A stretch of DNA of 64,000 nt, from assembly GCF_000203975.2 (NCBI RefSeq), contig NZ_AFCF02000006.1:248001-312000 (forward strand), in the 5' to 3' direction. The notes below the pieces were generated by a model, which worked only from the letters and a program-made list of their open reading frames with translations, did no database searches and had not been told where the DNA came from. Both the position numbers and the translations under genes were made by a program. Positions 1-7,045 of the stretch are shown piece by piece (the first letter of the stretch is position 1; the number at the start of each line of letters is the position of its first letter). Origin of the DNA: Leisingera sp. ANG1. GTDB lineage: Bacteria > Pseudomonadota > Alphaproteobacteria > Rhodobacterales > Rhodobacteraceae.

Positions 1-3
1 CGG

Positions 4-870
4 GTGCAACAGAACAACGTGCCGCTGGGTATTCTGCTGATGATCGGCGCCACCATCGTCTTTGCCCTGCAGGACGGTATCTCGCGCCACCTGGCGGGCA
101 CCTACAACACCTACATGGTCGTAATGGTCCGCTACTGGTTCTTTGCCGCATTTGTCGTGTTCCTTGCGGCACGGGCCCAAGGCGGGATCAAGGAGGCAGC
201 CCGTACGGATCAGCCGTGGCTGCAAATCTTCCGCGGCGTCTTGCTGGTCGGGGAAATCTGCGTGGCGGTCTATGGCTTTACCGTGCTCGGCCTGATCGAG
301 AGCCAGGCAGTGTTCATCTGCTATCCGCTGCTGGTGGCAGCGCTGAGCGGCCCGGTTCTAGGCGAGAGCGTCGGCTGGCGGCGCTGGGCGGCGATCGGCG
401 TCGGCCTGATCGGGGTGCTGGTTATCCTGCAGCCGGGCATGGGCGTGTTCAACCCGGCCGCGGTGATACCGTTCATCTCGGCGCTGATGTTTGCCGTTTA
501 CGGGCTGGTGACGCGCTACGCCGCGCGCAAGGACAGCACCGCCACCAGTTTCTTCTGGACCGGGGTTGCCGGCATGGTCTTCATGACCGCAATCGGCATC
601 TGGTTCTGGGAGCCGATGAGCCAGGGCGACTGGTTCTGGATGGCGCTGTTGTGCGTTTCGGGCGTGACCGGCCACTGGCTGCTGATCAAGTGTTATGAAA
701 TGGCCGAGGCCAGCGCAGTGCAGCCATTTGCCTATTTTCACCTAATCTGGGCGGCGATGCTGGGCATGGCGGTGTTCGGTGAAGTGATCCGAACGAACGT
801 CGCCATCGGTGCGGGCATCATCATCGCGGCAGGCCTGTTCACCCTATGGCGCGAACGCGTGAAGGGTTGA
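4..870 (+). CDS. DMT-family (EamA) transporter, possibly partial at 5' end
   Basis: An integral membrane protein of at least 288 residues with about ten hydrophobic segments, in the two-times-five-helix pattern of EamA/DMT drug/metabolite exporters. Typical marks are an N-terminal helix ending in LQDGISRHLAG and a second repeat beginning near residue 150 (VIPFISALMFAVYGLV). The substrate cannot be told. The reading frame opens at the first bases of the window with a GTG at position 4, so the true start may lie upstream. Its last 27 bases overlap the 3' end of the convergent lytic transglycosylase gene. Confidence 0.8.
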   Translation: MQQNNVPLGILLMIGATIVFALQDGISRHLAGTYNTYMVVMVRYWFFAAFVVFLAARAQGGIKEAARTDQPWLQIFRGVLLVGEICVAVYGFTVLGLIESQAVFICYPLLVAALSGPVLGESVGWRRWAAIGVGLIGVLVILQPGMGVFNPAAVIPFISALMFAVYGLVTRYAARKDSTATSFFWTGVAGMVFMTAIGIWFWEPMSQGDWFWMALLCVSGVTGHWLLIKCYEMAEASAVQPFAYFHLIWAAMLGMAVFGEVIRTNVAIGAGIIIAAGLFTLWRERVKG

Positions 871-2811
871 CCCCTTCAGCTCCTTTGAAAACGGCACCGG
901 CAGCGGCTTCTTGCCCAGCCGCGCGCGGTAGACAGGCAGGCTTTCGGTCACACGCATCACGTAGTTCCGGGTCTCGTTGAAGGGGATGTGTTCGATCCAG
1001 TCAACGATATCGGGGTCACCGTCCCGGGGATCGCCATAGCGTTCCATCCAGGCAATGGGGCGGTGCGGGCCGGCATTGTAGCCGGCCGCCATCATCACCA
1101 CGTTGCCGCGGAACTTGCCGGCTAGGCCTGCCAGGTAATTGGCCCCCAGCTTGGCGTTGTAGTCCCACTCCGCGGTCAGGCGGGAGGTCTTGTGGTTTGC
1201 CAGGATGCCCAGCTCGGTCGCCACCAGCTTGGCCGTTGCCGGCATTACCTGCATCAGTCCGCGCGCACCGGCATGGCTTATGACCGCCGGGTCGAATTCG
1301 CTTTCCCGCCGCGCAATAGCCAAGGTCATTTCTTCGGCCATTGGAAGCTGCCGCTTGGCAACGGGGTGCAGCGGGTAGTAGGCGCCCTCCAGCTCTACCC
1401 CGCCACGGGCTGCGCGTTTGGAGATCATCACCGCCAGATGCGGCTGGTCCATGTCCACTGCCATCTGTCCCAGCTGGCGCGCCTGTACCGGTGGCAGGGT
1501 TTCGACCAGATGAGTAAGAAAGCGCTCGGCCAGCGCCAGATCGCCAGCTTTCAGCAGTTGCAACCCGGCCTCTGCCACCGAGGACTGCATGAATGCCGCC
1601 TCGCGCCAGTCCGGCATGGGGGCGGGTGTCACCAGGGCAGGATCAAAGGGGCGTCCCAGTTTTTCGGCGGCCAGCAGTCCGTAGAAAGACGTCTGATATT
1701 CTGCACCCCTCGCATAAGCCTCGTGTGCTTTGTCGGCCTCTCCCATTGCCGCATAGGCCCGGCCCAGCCAGTAGCCGCCGCGGCCGATCGAGATTGGGGT
1801 CTCGACGGAGGAAAGAAAGCGCTGGAAGTGCACCGCAGCCAGTTCCGGGTCGCGCAACTTCTGCAATGCGATGTAACCTGCCAGCCATTCACAGTCGGAA
1901 TAGCCGTAACCGTCATCGGGCGTGGAGAAATGATAGGCCGCAAGCTGGTAGGCGCGCTCATGTTCGCCGTCACGCATCACCTGGCGGGCCAGATCACGGC
2001 GGCGGCGCAGCCATTTTTCCGGCTCACCCAGGTTATCGGCACTGGTACTGCGATCTAACAGCATTTCTATCGCGCTCTCCTGCAGCCGCTTGCGGTCGCG
2101 CCAAGAAAAACGGTCATAAGCAAGTCCAGCTGAACCCGTCAGGCTGGCGGGAATGGCTTCGATTTTTGCATCCACGCCGGCGGCACGCTCCTGCAAGGCA
2201 ATGCGGGCTTCGGCCAGTTTGCGCTCACCCTCGGGCACCAGCGGCAGCATCCGCTTGGAACTGACCAGATGATCCTCCCACAAGAGCCGGTCCAGCCGGG
2301 CGGCATGGTGCGGCTTCAGCAACTTGCTGAAGTCCCGCAGATAGAGATCCTGAATAGCGCTGCCCATTGCCATGGTACGCCAAGCCAGCACAATTTCCGC
2401 CTCACCTTCGCCGTGGCGGCCGTCTGTTATAAGGGCCTTACCCAAGCTCAGCGCACCTTCGGCGGTTTGCGGACGCTGCTTGGCATAGAAGGCCAAAATA
2501 GTTTCACGCCCGGTGGCGGCAATGGCGTCCTCGTTCTGGCGGCGCAGGTAGTCCAGTCCAGGCCAGTCCGGGCGCCGCTGAAGAAACGCCATCACATCGC
2601 TGACGGAACCCAGCCCAGCCCGAAGCCGGTGCCATTCAATGATATCGTGTGCCACGCTTTTCGGCTTGCCTGCCTCGCGGGCTGCGTCTGCCCACTTCTC
2701 CGACCGCATCAGGTCCAGCGCCTTGCCCAGGTCGCGCGCCTGGGCAGATGCCCCAGGCAGGGCAGCCGCAATCAGCAGAATAAGGGCCAGGATGCGTGTC
2801 ATCTCTTGCAT
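844..2811 (-). CDS. Soluble-type lytic murein transglycosylase (Slt family)
   Basis: A 655-residue protein with an N-terminal signal peptide (hydrophobic core at residues 5-20, then ASAQA), so it is expected in the periplasm. A long alpha-helical superhelical region follows, with a C-terminal SLT catalytic domain from about residue 495. The domain shows the family motif RRESEF, with the probable catalytic Glu503, then GARGLMQVMP and GYNAGP. Such enzymes cleave peptidoglycan between MurNAc and GlcNAc to form 1,6-anhydro ends. The length matches Slt70-like proteins. The start at 2811 is chosen over an ATG nine bases downstream; neither has a strong ribosome site. It diverges from dapA and converges on the DMT gene with a 27-base overlap. 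Confidence 0.88.
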   Translation of the reverse strand: MQEMTRILALILLIAAALPGASAQARDLGKALDLMRSEKWADAAREAGKPKSVAHDIIEWHRLRAGLGSVSDVMAFLQRRPDWPGLDYLRRQNEDAIAATGRETILAFYAKQRPQTAEGALSLGKALITDGRHGEGEAEIVLAWRTMAMGSAIQDLYLRDFSKLLKPHHAARLDRLLWEDHLVSSKRMLPLVPEGERKLAEARIALQERAAGVDAKIEAIPASLTGSAGLAYDRFSWRDRKRLQESAIEMLLDRSTSADNLGEPEKWLRRRRDLARQVMRDGEHERAYQLAAYHFSTPDDGYGYSDCEWLAGYIALQKLRDPELAAVHFQRFLSSVETPISIGRGGYWLGRAYAAMGEADKAHEAYARGAEYQTSFYGLLAAEKLGRPFDPALVTPAPMPDWREAAFMQSSVAEAGLQLLKAGDLALAERFLTHLVETLPPVQARQLGQMAVDMDQPHLAVMISKRAARGGVELEGAYYPLHPVAKRQLPMAEEMTLAIARRESEFDPAVISHAGARGLMQVMPATAKLVATELGILANHKTSRLTAEWDYNAKLGANYLAGLAGKFRGNVVMMAAGYNAGPHRPIAWMERYGDPRDGDPDIVDWIEHIPFNETRNYVMRVTESLPVYRARLGKKPLPVPFSKELKGSTLHAFAP

Positions 2812-2941
2812 TTTCCAACGGTCCGGGGATAGAGGCTTGAACGTTACTCATTGGCGTGCCGGTATCAACTCAAATCACCGGCATTCCGTATCTTGACGGC
2901 GGCGGATTGCCGCCTGCACCTGCAGCGAAGGGAGCGTGCCC

Positions 2942-3814
2942 ATGTTCAAAGGCTCTATGCCAGCACTCGTTACCCCGTTTTCGAACGGCGAGCTGGATCT
3001 GGATGCGCTCAAACGTCTGGTGGAATGGCAGATTGCCGAAGGCTCTACCGGCCTGGTGCCTGTCGGCACCACTGGTGAAAGCCCGACCCTGACTCATGAC
3101 GAGCATGAGATGGTCATCGCAGAAACGGTAAAGGCAGCAGCCGGCCGGGTGCCGGTAATCGCGGGTGCAGGCTCAAACAACACTGTTGAGATGATTCGCT
3201 TTGTCGAGTTCGCCAAGAAGGTCGGTGCCGATGCGGCGCTGGTTGTGACCCCTTATTACAACAAGCCGACCCAGCGCGGCATGGTGCAGCACTTCCAGGC
3301 CGCCCATGACTGCGCCGAGCTGCCGATCATCATTTACAACATCCCCGGCCGTTCGGTTGTCGACATGACGCCTGCGACCATGGGCGAGCTGGCCAAGCTG
3401 CCGCGCATCATCGGGGTGAAGGACGCCACTGGCGACCTGGCCCGAGTCAGCCAGCAGCGCGCCGCCTGTGGTAAGGACTTCGTGCAGCTGTCCGGTGAAG
3501 ACGCCACCGCGCTGGGCTTCAACGCGCACGGCGGCATTGGCTGTATCTCGGTGACCGCAAATGTTGCGCCAAAACTTTGTGCTGAGTTCCAGGCCGCCAC
3601 GCTGGCAGGCGACTATGCCACGGCGCTGGAGTATCAGGACAGGCTGATGCCGCTGCATGAAGCGATCTTCATCGAGCCAGGCCTTGCAGGGGCGAAATAC
3701 GGTCTGTCCAAGCTTGGCATGTGCAGCGAAGAGGTGCGTTCGCCGCTGACCACGTTGGAAGACAGCACCAAAGCAGCGATTGATGCAGCCATGCTGCACG
3801 CTGGCTTGCTGTAA
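2942..3814 (+). CDS. dapA: 4-hydroxy-tetrahydrodipicolinate synthase
   Basis: A 290-residue class I aldolase that condenses pyruvate with aspartate semialdehyde, the first step committed to lysine and meso-diaminopimelate synthesis. Visible active-site features are the GTTGES motif (Thr43, Thr44), Tyr132 in YNIPGR and the Schiff-base Lys160 in GVKDATGD; all sit one residue before the E. coli numbering. The ATG at 2942 is chosen because AAGGGAG lies seven bases before it; a GTG two codons upstream falls too close to that site. It diverges from the transglycosylase gene, so both neighbours serve the cell wall, and it ends in a clear intrinsic terminator. Confidence 0.95.
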   Translation: MFKGSMPALVTPFSNGELDLDALKRLVEWQIAEGSTGLVPVGTTGESPTLTHDEHEMVIAETVKAAAGRVPVIAGAGSNNTVEMIRFVEFAKKVGADAALVVTPYYNKPTQRGMVQHFQAAHDCAELPIIIYNIPGRSVVDMTPATMGELAKLPRIIGVKDATGDLARVSQQRAACGKDFVQLSGEDATALGFNAHGGIGCISVTANVAPKLCAEFQAATLAGDYATALEYQDRLMPLHEAIFIEPGLAGAKYGLSKLGMCSEEVRSPLTTLEDSTKAAIDAAMLHAGLL

Positions 3815-3840
3815 CTCCTCTCCAAAGATCGAACCCGTCA

Positions 3841-3871
3841 GGGCGGCCTCCACTGGAGTGCCGCCCTTTTT
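3841..3871 (+). terminator. Intrinsic terminator after dapA
   Basis: The arms GGGCGGC and GCCGCCC enclose an inner CTCC-ACT-GGAG stem and are followed directly by TTTTT. It lies 26 bases after the dapA stop codon. Confidence 0.85.
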
Positions 3872-3936
3872 GCTTCTTTCTGGTTTGAAACACTCCGGGT
3901 TGAGTTGCTCTACTAGGACAAGAGGGGTTGACCCCT

Positions 3937-4818
3937 TTAGTCCAGAGCACCAGCCAGATGCCGGGTTTTGTCTGGATTGCGGGTCACATAGATCTTTGTG
4001 ATCCTGCCATTCGTGATTTCCAGAGACGTCGCCTGCAGGATACCGTCCTCCGCTTGGTTCAGCACTGCCGGGAGGCCGTTCAGGCGGCAAAAACGCCAGC
4101 GTTTCGGAAGCGTGTTGGCAAACTTGCGTGCGATACCTTCCATGAGCCGCAGCACTTTGTCCCGGCCGTAAATCGGATTGAGGGCGGCCATCGCCTTGCC
4201 GCCGCCGTCAGAGATCAGCTGCACATCCTGCGCCAGAAGCTGGGTTAGCGTTGCTGTGTCACCGGTTCTGGACGCGCGAAAGAAGGCCTCGGTCAATTCC
4301 CGCCCCTGATCCGGGTCCGCGGGGCGCTCTGGCCGCAGCTTCTGCACTTTGCGCCGCGCCCGCGCAGAGAGCTGCCGGCAAGCGTCAGGGGTGCGGTTGA
4401 GGGCGGTGGCAATGTCACCGTATGAGCTGTCAAAGATGTCATGCAGCAGGAAGGCAGCACGTTCCAGCGGTGAAAGGGTTTCCAGTGCCAGCAGAAGGGC
4501 AATCGAGACGTCATGATCCAACTGATCAGCCACGTCCTCGGTCAGCAGAGGCTCCGGCAGCCATTCGCCGGGATACGTCTCGCGCCGCACCCGGGCCGAT
4601 TTCAGCTGGTCCAGGCACAGCCGGGTGGTGATCCGCATCAGGTAGCCTGTAGGGTCCTGCACGTCCTTCCGGGGTGCAGTCTGCCAGCGCAGGAACGCAT
4701 CCTGCAGGATGTCTTCGGCGTCGCTGACCGTGCCCAGCATCCGGTAGGCGGCCGCAAACAATCGCGGCCGCGCTGTCAGGAACGCGTCGGTTCCTTCGTC
4801 CCTTTCCTGAGCTGTCAC
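3937..4818 (-). CDS. ECF sigma factor, group ECF41 (SigJ-like)
   Basis: A 293-residue RNA polymerase sigma factor. Region 2 covers about residues 11-75 (with SDAEDILQDAFLRW) and region 4 about 105-160. A SnoaL-like C-terminal extension follows instead of a separate anti-sigma factor. The two marks of group ECF41 are both present: DGGGK at 204-208 and NPDK at 281-284. A WLPEP motif lies at 86-90. In this group the extension itself controls activity. It overlaps the upstream carboxymuconolactone-decarboxylase-like gene by four bases, the usual ECF41 partner. The target promoter in front of that gene fits the ECF41 consensus exactly, so the operon is probably self-activated. Confidence 0.9.
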   Translation of the reverse strand: MTAQERDEGTDAFLTARPRLFAAAYRMLGTVSDAEDILQDAFLRWQTAPRKDVQDPTGYLMRITTRLCLDQLKSARVRRETYPGEWLPEPLLTEDVADQLDHDVSIALLLALETLSPLERAAFLLHDIFDSSYGDIATALNRTPDACRQLSARARRKVQKLRPERPADPDQGRELTEAFFRASRTGDTATLTQLLAQDVQLISDGGGKAMAALNPIYGRDKVLRLMEGIARKFANTLPKRWRFCRLNGLPAVLNQAEDGILQATSLEITNGRITKIYVTRNPDKTRHLAGALD

Positions 4819-5276
4819 GCGGCGTTGGCCTCCTCAGCGGCAGGATGCGGGGTGCGGAAGCCGATTGCAATGCGGTTCCAGGCGTTGATGGCGCTGATCA
4901 ACAGTGTCAGCACCACTTGCTCACGTGGAGAGAACAGCCTGGTTGCTTCCTCGTAATCCGCATCCGGGGCACCGGTTGTTTCCACCCGCGTCAGCGCTTC
5001 GCACCAGGCCAGCGCGGCACGTTCCCTCTTCGAGTAGAGAGAGGATTCCCGCCATGCATTCAGCAGTTGCATCCGGTCCTCGCTTTCACCATGTGCGCGC
5101 AGGTCGTGGCTGTGCATGTGGATGCAGAAGGCGCAGCCGTTGATCTGCGAGGCCCGCAGTTTCACCAGTTCCACCAGGCTGTGCTCCAGCGTGCTGTCCT
5201 TGAACAGCTTCTCCTGCTCCAGCATCGGCTGGAACAGTTCGGGAGCAATGGCGAAGTAGTCTAGGCGTTGGGTCAT
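4815..5276 (-). CDS. Carboxymuconolactone decarboxylase / AhpD-family protein, ECF41 partner
   Basis: A 153-residue protein of the AhpD/CMD fold. It carries the redox motif C48-x2-C51-x3-H55 (CAFCIHMH), which in AhpD-like proteins supports thiol-disulfide or peroxide chemistry. The substrate is unknown. A ribosome site (AAAGGAA) precedes the ATG. The gene leads a two-gene operon with the ECF41 sigma factor and starts 33 bases after the -10 element of a matching ECF41 promoter, which suggests it is the main target of that sigma factor. A true muconolactone decarboxylase role is unlikely because no aromatic-ring genes are nearby. Confidence 0.87.
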   Translation of the reverse strand: MTQRLDYFAIAPELFQPMLEQEKLFKDSTLEHSLVELVKLRASQINGCAFCIHMHSHDLRAHGESEDRMQLLNAWRESSLYSKRERAALAWCEALTRVETTGAPDADYEEATRLFSPREQVVLTLLISAINAWNRIAIGFRTPHPAAEEANAA

Positions 5277-5309
5277 AGTTCTGTTCCTTTCTAATCGCTT
5301 CAGGAACAG

Positions 5310-5336
5310 GACGAGGCAGCCAGGGCGTTTGTGACA
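5310..5336 (-). promoter_or_regulatory. Candidate ECF41-dependent promoter
   Basis: Read on the minus strand, TGTCACA (5336-5330) is followed by exactly 16 bases and then CGTC (5313-5310). This equals the published ECF41 target consensus as I recall it. It lies upstream of the CMD-sigma operon in the right direction. Confidence 0.8.
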
Positions 5337-5356
5337 CCTACGGTAAAAAATACTTC

Positions 5357-5385
5357 AAAAAATTGAGGCGCCCCATCGGCGCCCC
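5357..5385 (-). terminator. Intrinsic terminator after soeC
   Basis: On the minus strand an eight-pair stem (GGGGCGCC with GGCGCCTC, including one G-T pair) with a five-base loop is followed by AATTTTTT. It begins nine bases after the soeC stop codon and would end the long sulfonate transcript. Confidence 0.85.
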
Positions 5386-5393
5386 GGTAGATA

Positions 5394-6281
5394 TCAGCGT
5401 TTGCCGTAGTAGAGGCCAACCACATGTTCGGCCTGGGCAAAGAAAAGCCAGCGTGAGGTGGCGACGCCTGCGAGATGTGACAGCACCGCGAGGGCGGCAA
5501 ACACATGCTTGATCACGATGCCCTGAACCGGGGTAAGGATCAGCATCAGCGGCAGGGCAAAGCCGAGGATAAAGGCAATCATCCGCAGCTTCTGCGCGTG
5601 CTTGCGGCCGACCACATGCACAAACTCGCGCAAGAGATAGTTGGAGCCGGTGTGCGGCGGTTCAAAGGCGCGGACCGCGCCGCGGTCGCCAAGGCCGGTG
5701 GCGGTGCCCAGACTGGTGCCAGAGTTTTCAAGCGCCTTATCGCCCTTGGTCCAATAGGCCAGCTGCACCGCGCCTGCGATGGCCAGCAGCCAGGGCGCCA
5801 CCGACTCCGCTCCGGCCAGCAGCGCGCCGCCTGCCAGGCTGAAAGACAGAAACATTGCAGGCGTCAATTCCATGTTCCAGCGCGGGATGGTTTTCAATTG
5901 GGTGTAGATCATTGAGGTGGTGAAGACGGTGGCCAGGCTCAATGCCGCACCGATCCAGCCCAGCAGAGTCCACTGGCTGTCCATGAAGACCGCGCCAAGC
6001 GCATAAAAGCCCATGACGATCAGAGCTCCGACCGCGCAGACGCCTTCACGGCTGAGCCAGCTGGTTTTCCACTGGGTGAGGGCGCGCCAGGCGCGCTCCG
6101 GGTGGCCCAGGTGGAAGGTCGAGGCCAACAGGCCGCCGCAGGCCAGGCCAAAGGCAATGGCATAGAACACGAAGGCTACTGTGCCGGTCACAGCTGGCTG
6201 ACCGAGCCCGAGGAAGAACAGCAGGCCAAAACCCAGACCCGACAGGGTGGTAAAGATGATGACTGAGGGTGCAGGATGCAT
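5394..6281 (-). CDS. soeC: Sulfite dehydrogenase membrane anchor subunit (NrfD/DmsC-type)
   Basis: A 295-residue integral membrane protein with about eight hydrophobic segments, of the NrfD/DmsC anchor type. In the complex it would hold the SoeAB catalytic dimer on the cytoplasmic face of the inner membrane and pass electrons to the quinone pool. Its start overlaps the soeB stop codon by one base (TGATG), so the genes are translationally coupled. The name rests on gene order: soeABC follows xsc-tauZ-pta here, as described for Ruegeria pomeroyi and other roseobacters. On sequence alone it could be the anchor of any DMSO- or polysulfide-reductase-like enzyme. Confidence 0.8.
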   Translation of the reverse strand: MHPAPSVIIFTTLSGLGFGLLFFLGLGQPAVTGTVAFVFYAIAFGLACGGLLASTFHLGHPERAWRALTQWKTSWLSREGVCAVGALIVMGFYALGAVFMDSQWTLLGWIGAALSLATVFTTSMIYTQLKTIPRWNMELTPAMFLSFSLAGGALLAGAESVAPWLLAIAGAVQLAYWTKGDKALENSGTSLGTATGLGDRGAVRAFEPPHTGSNYLLREFVHVVGRKHAQKLRMIAFILGFALPLMLILTPVQGIVIKHVFAALAVLSHLAGVATSRWLFFAQAEHVVGLYYGKR

Positions 6282-7045
6282 CAGTTCGCTCCTCCCGGAA
6301 GTTTGTCGAGGGCCTTGTCCAGCCAGCCCATGAAGCCCTGCGGCTCCTCAGCAACCGGCGCAAGCAGCGGGGCGAGAATGTCGATCTGCTCCTCTATCTG
6401 GTCCTTGGGGCGGGGCGGCAGGTATTTATTTACCGGTTTGGTGCCCAATTCCGGCATCAGGTCCATGCCGCCGCGCTCTGCCACCAGTTTAGAGACATCA
6501 CTGTCCGGGTCGCCTAGATCGCCGAAATGCCGCGCGCCTGCGGGGCAGGTGCGCACGCAGGAGGGGATGCGGTCCACCTCCGGCAGGTTCTCGTTATAGA
6601 TCCTGTCAACGCAGAGGGTGCATTTCTTCATCACGCCCTCGGCCAAGTCCAGTTCCCGCGCGCCATACGGGCAGGACCAAGCGCAAAGGCCGCAGCCGAT
6701 GCAGTGGTCCTCGTTCACCAGCACGATGCCGTCCTCGGCGCGCTTGTAGCTGGCGCCGGTGGGGCAGACGGTGACGCAAGGCGCGTCCTCGCAGTGCAGG
6801 CAGGACTTGGGGAAATGAATCAGCTGCGCATGGCCGTCCGCGGGCTGCACCTCATAGGAGTGAACCCGGTTCAGGAAGGTGCCTGAAGGATCGCCGCCAT
6901 AGGGATTCTGATCACTGAGCGGCGCGCCGTAGTTTTCCGTGTTCCAGCCTTTGCAGGAGATCACGCAGGCATGGCAGCCGACGCAGGTGTCCAGGTCGAT
7001 GACCAGGCCCATCTTGCGTTCTGTGGAGTTGGGGAGCTCGGTCAT
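6281..7045 (-). CDS. soeB: Sulfite dehydrogenase iron-sulfur subunit (four-cluster ferredoxin type)
   Basis: A 254-residue electron-transfer subunit with four cysteine groups for [4Fe-4S] clusters: CVGCHACVISC near residue 20, CLHCEDAPCVTVC, CIGCGLCAWSC, and CTLC with a later CVRTC. It would carry electrons from the molybdenum subunit SoeA to the membrane subunit SoeC. It has no signal peptide, which agrees with a cytoplasmic location. The ATG at 7045 is chosen because it overlaps the soeA stop codon as ATGA; an in-frame ATG five codons upstream is less likely. Confidence 0.83.
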   Translation of the reverse strand: MTELPNSTERKMGLVIDLDTCVGCHACVISCKGWNTENYGAPLSDQNPYGGDPSGTFLNRVHSYEVQPADGHAQLIHFPKSCLHCEDAPCVTVCPTGASYKRAEDGIVLVNEDHCIGCGLCAWSCPYGARELDLAEGVMKKCTLCVDRIYNENLPEVDRIPSCVRTCPAGARHFGDLGDPDSDVSKLVAERGGMDLMPELGTKPVNKYLPPRPKDQIEEQIDILAPLLAPVAEEPQGFMGWLDKALDKLPGGAN

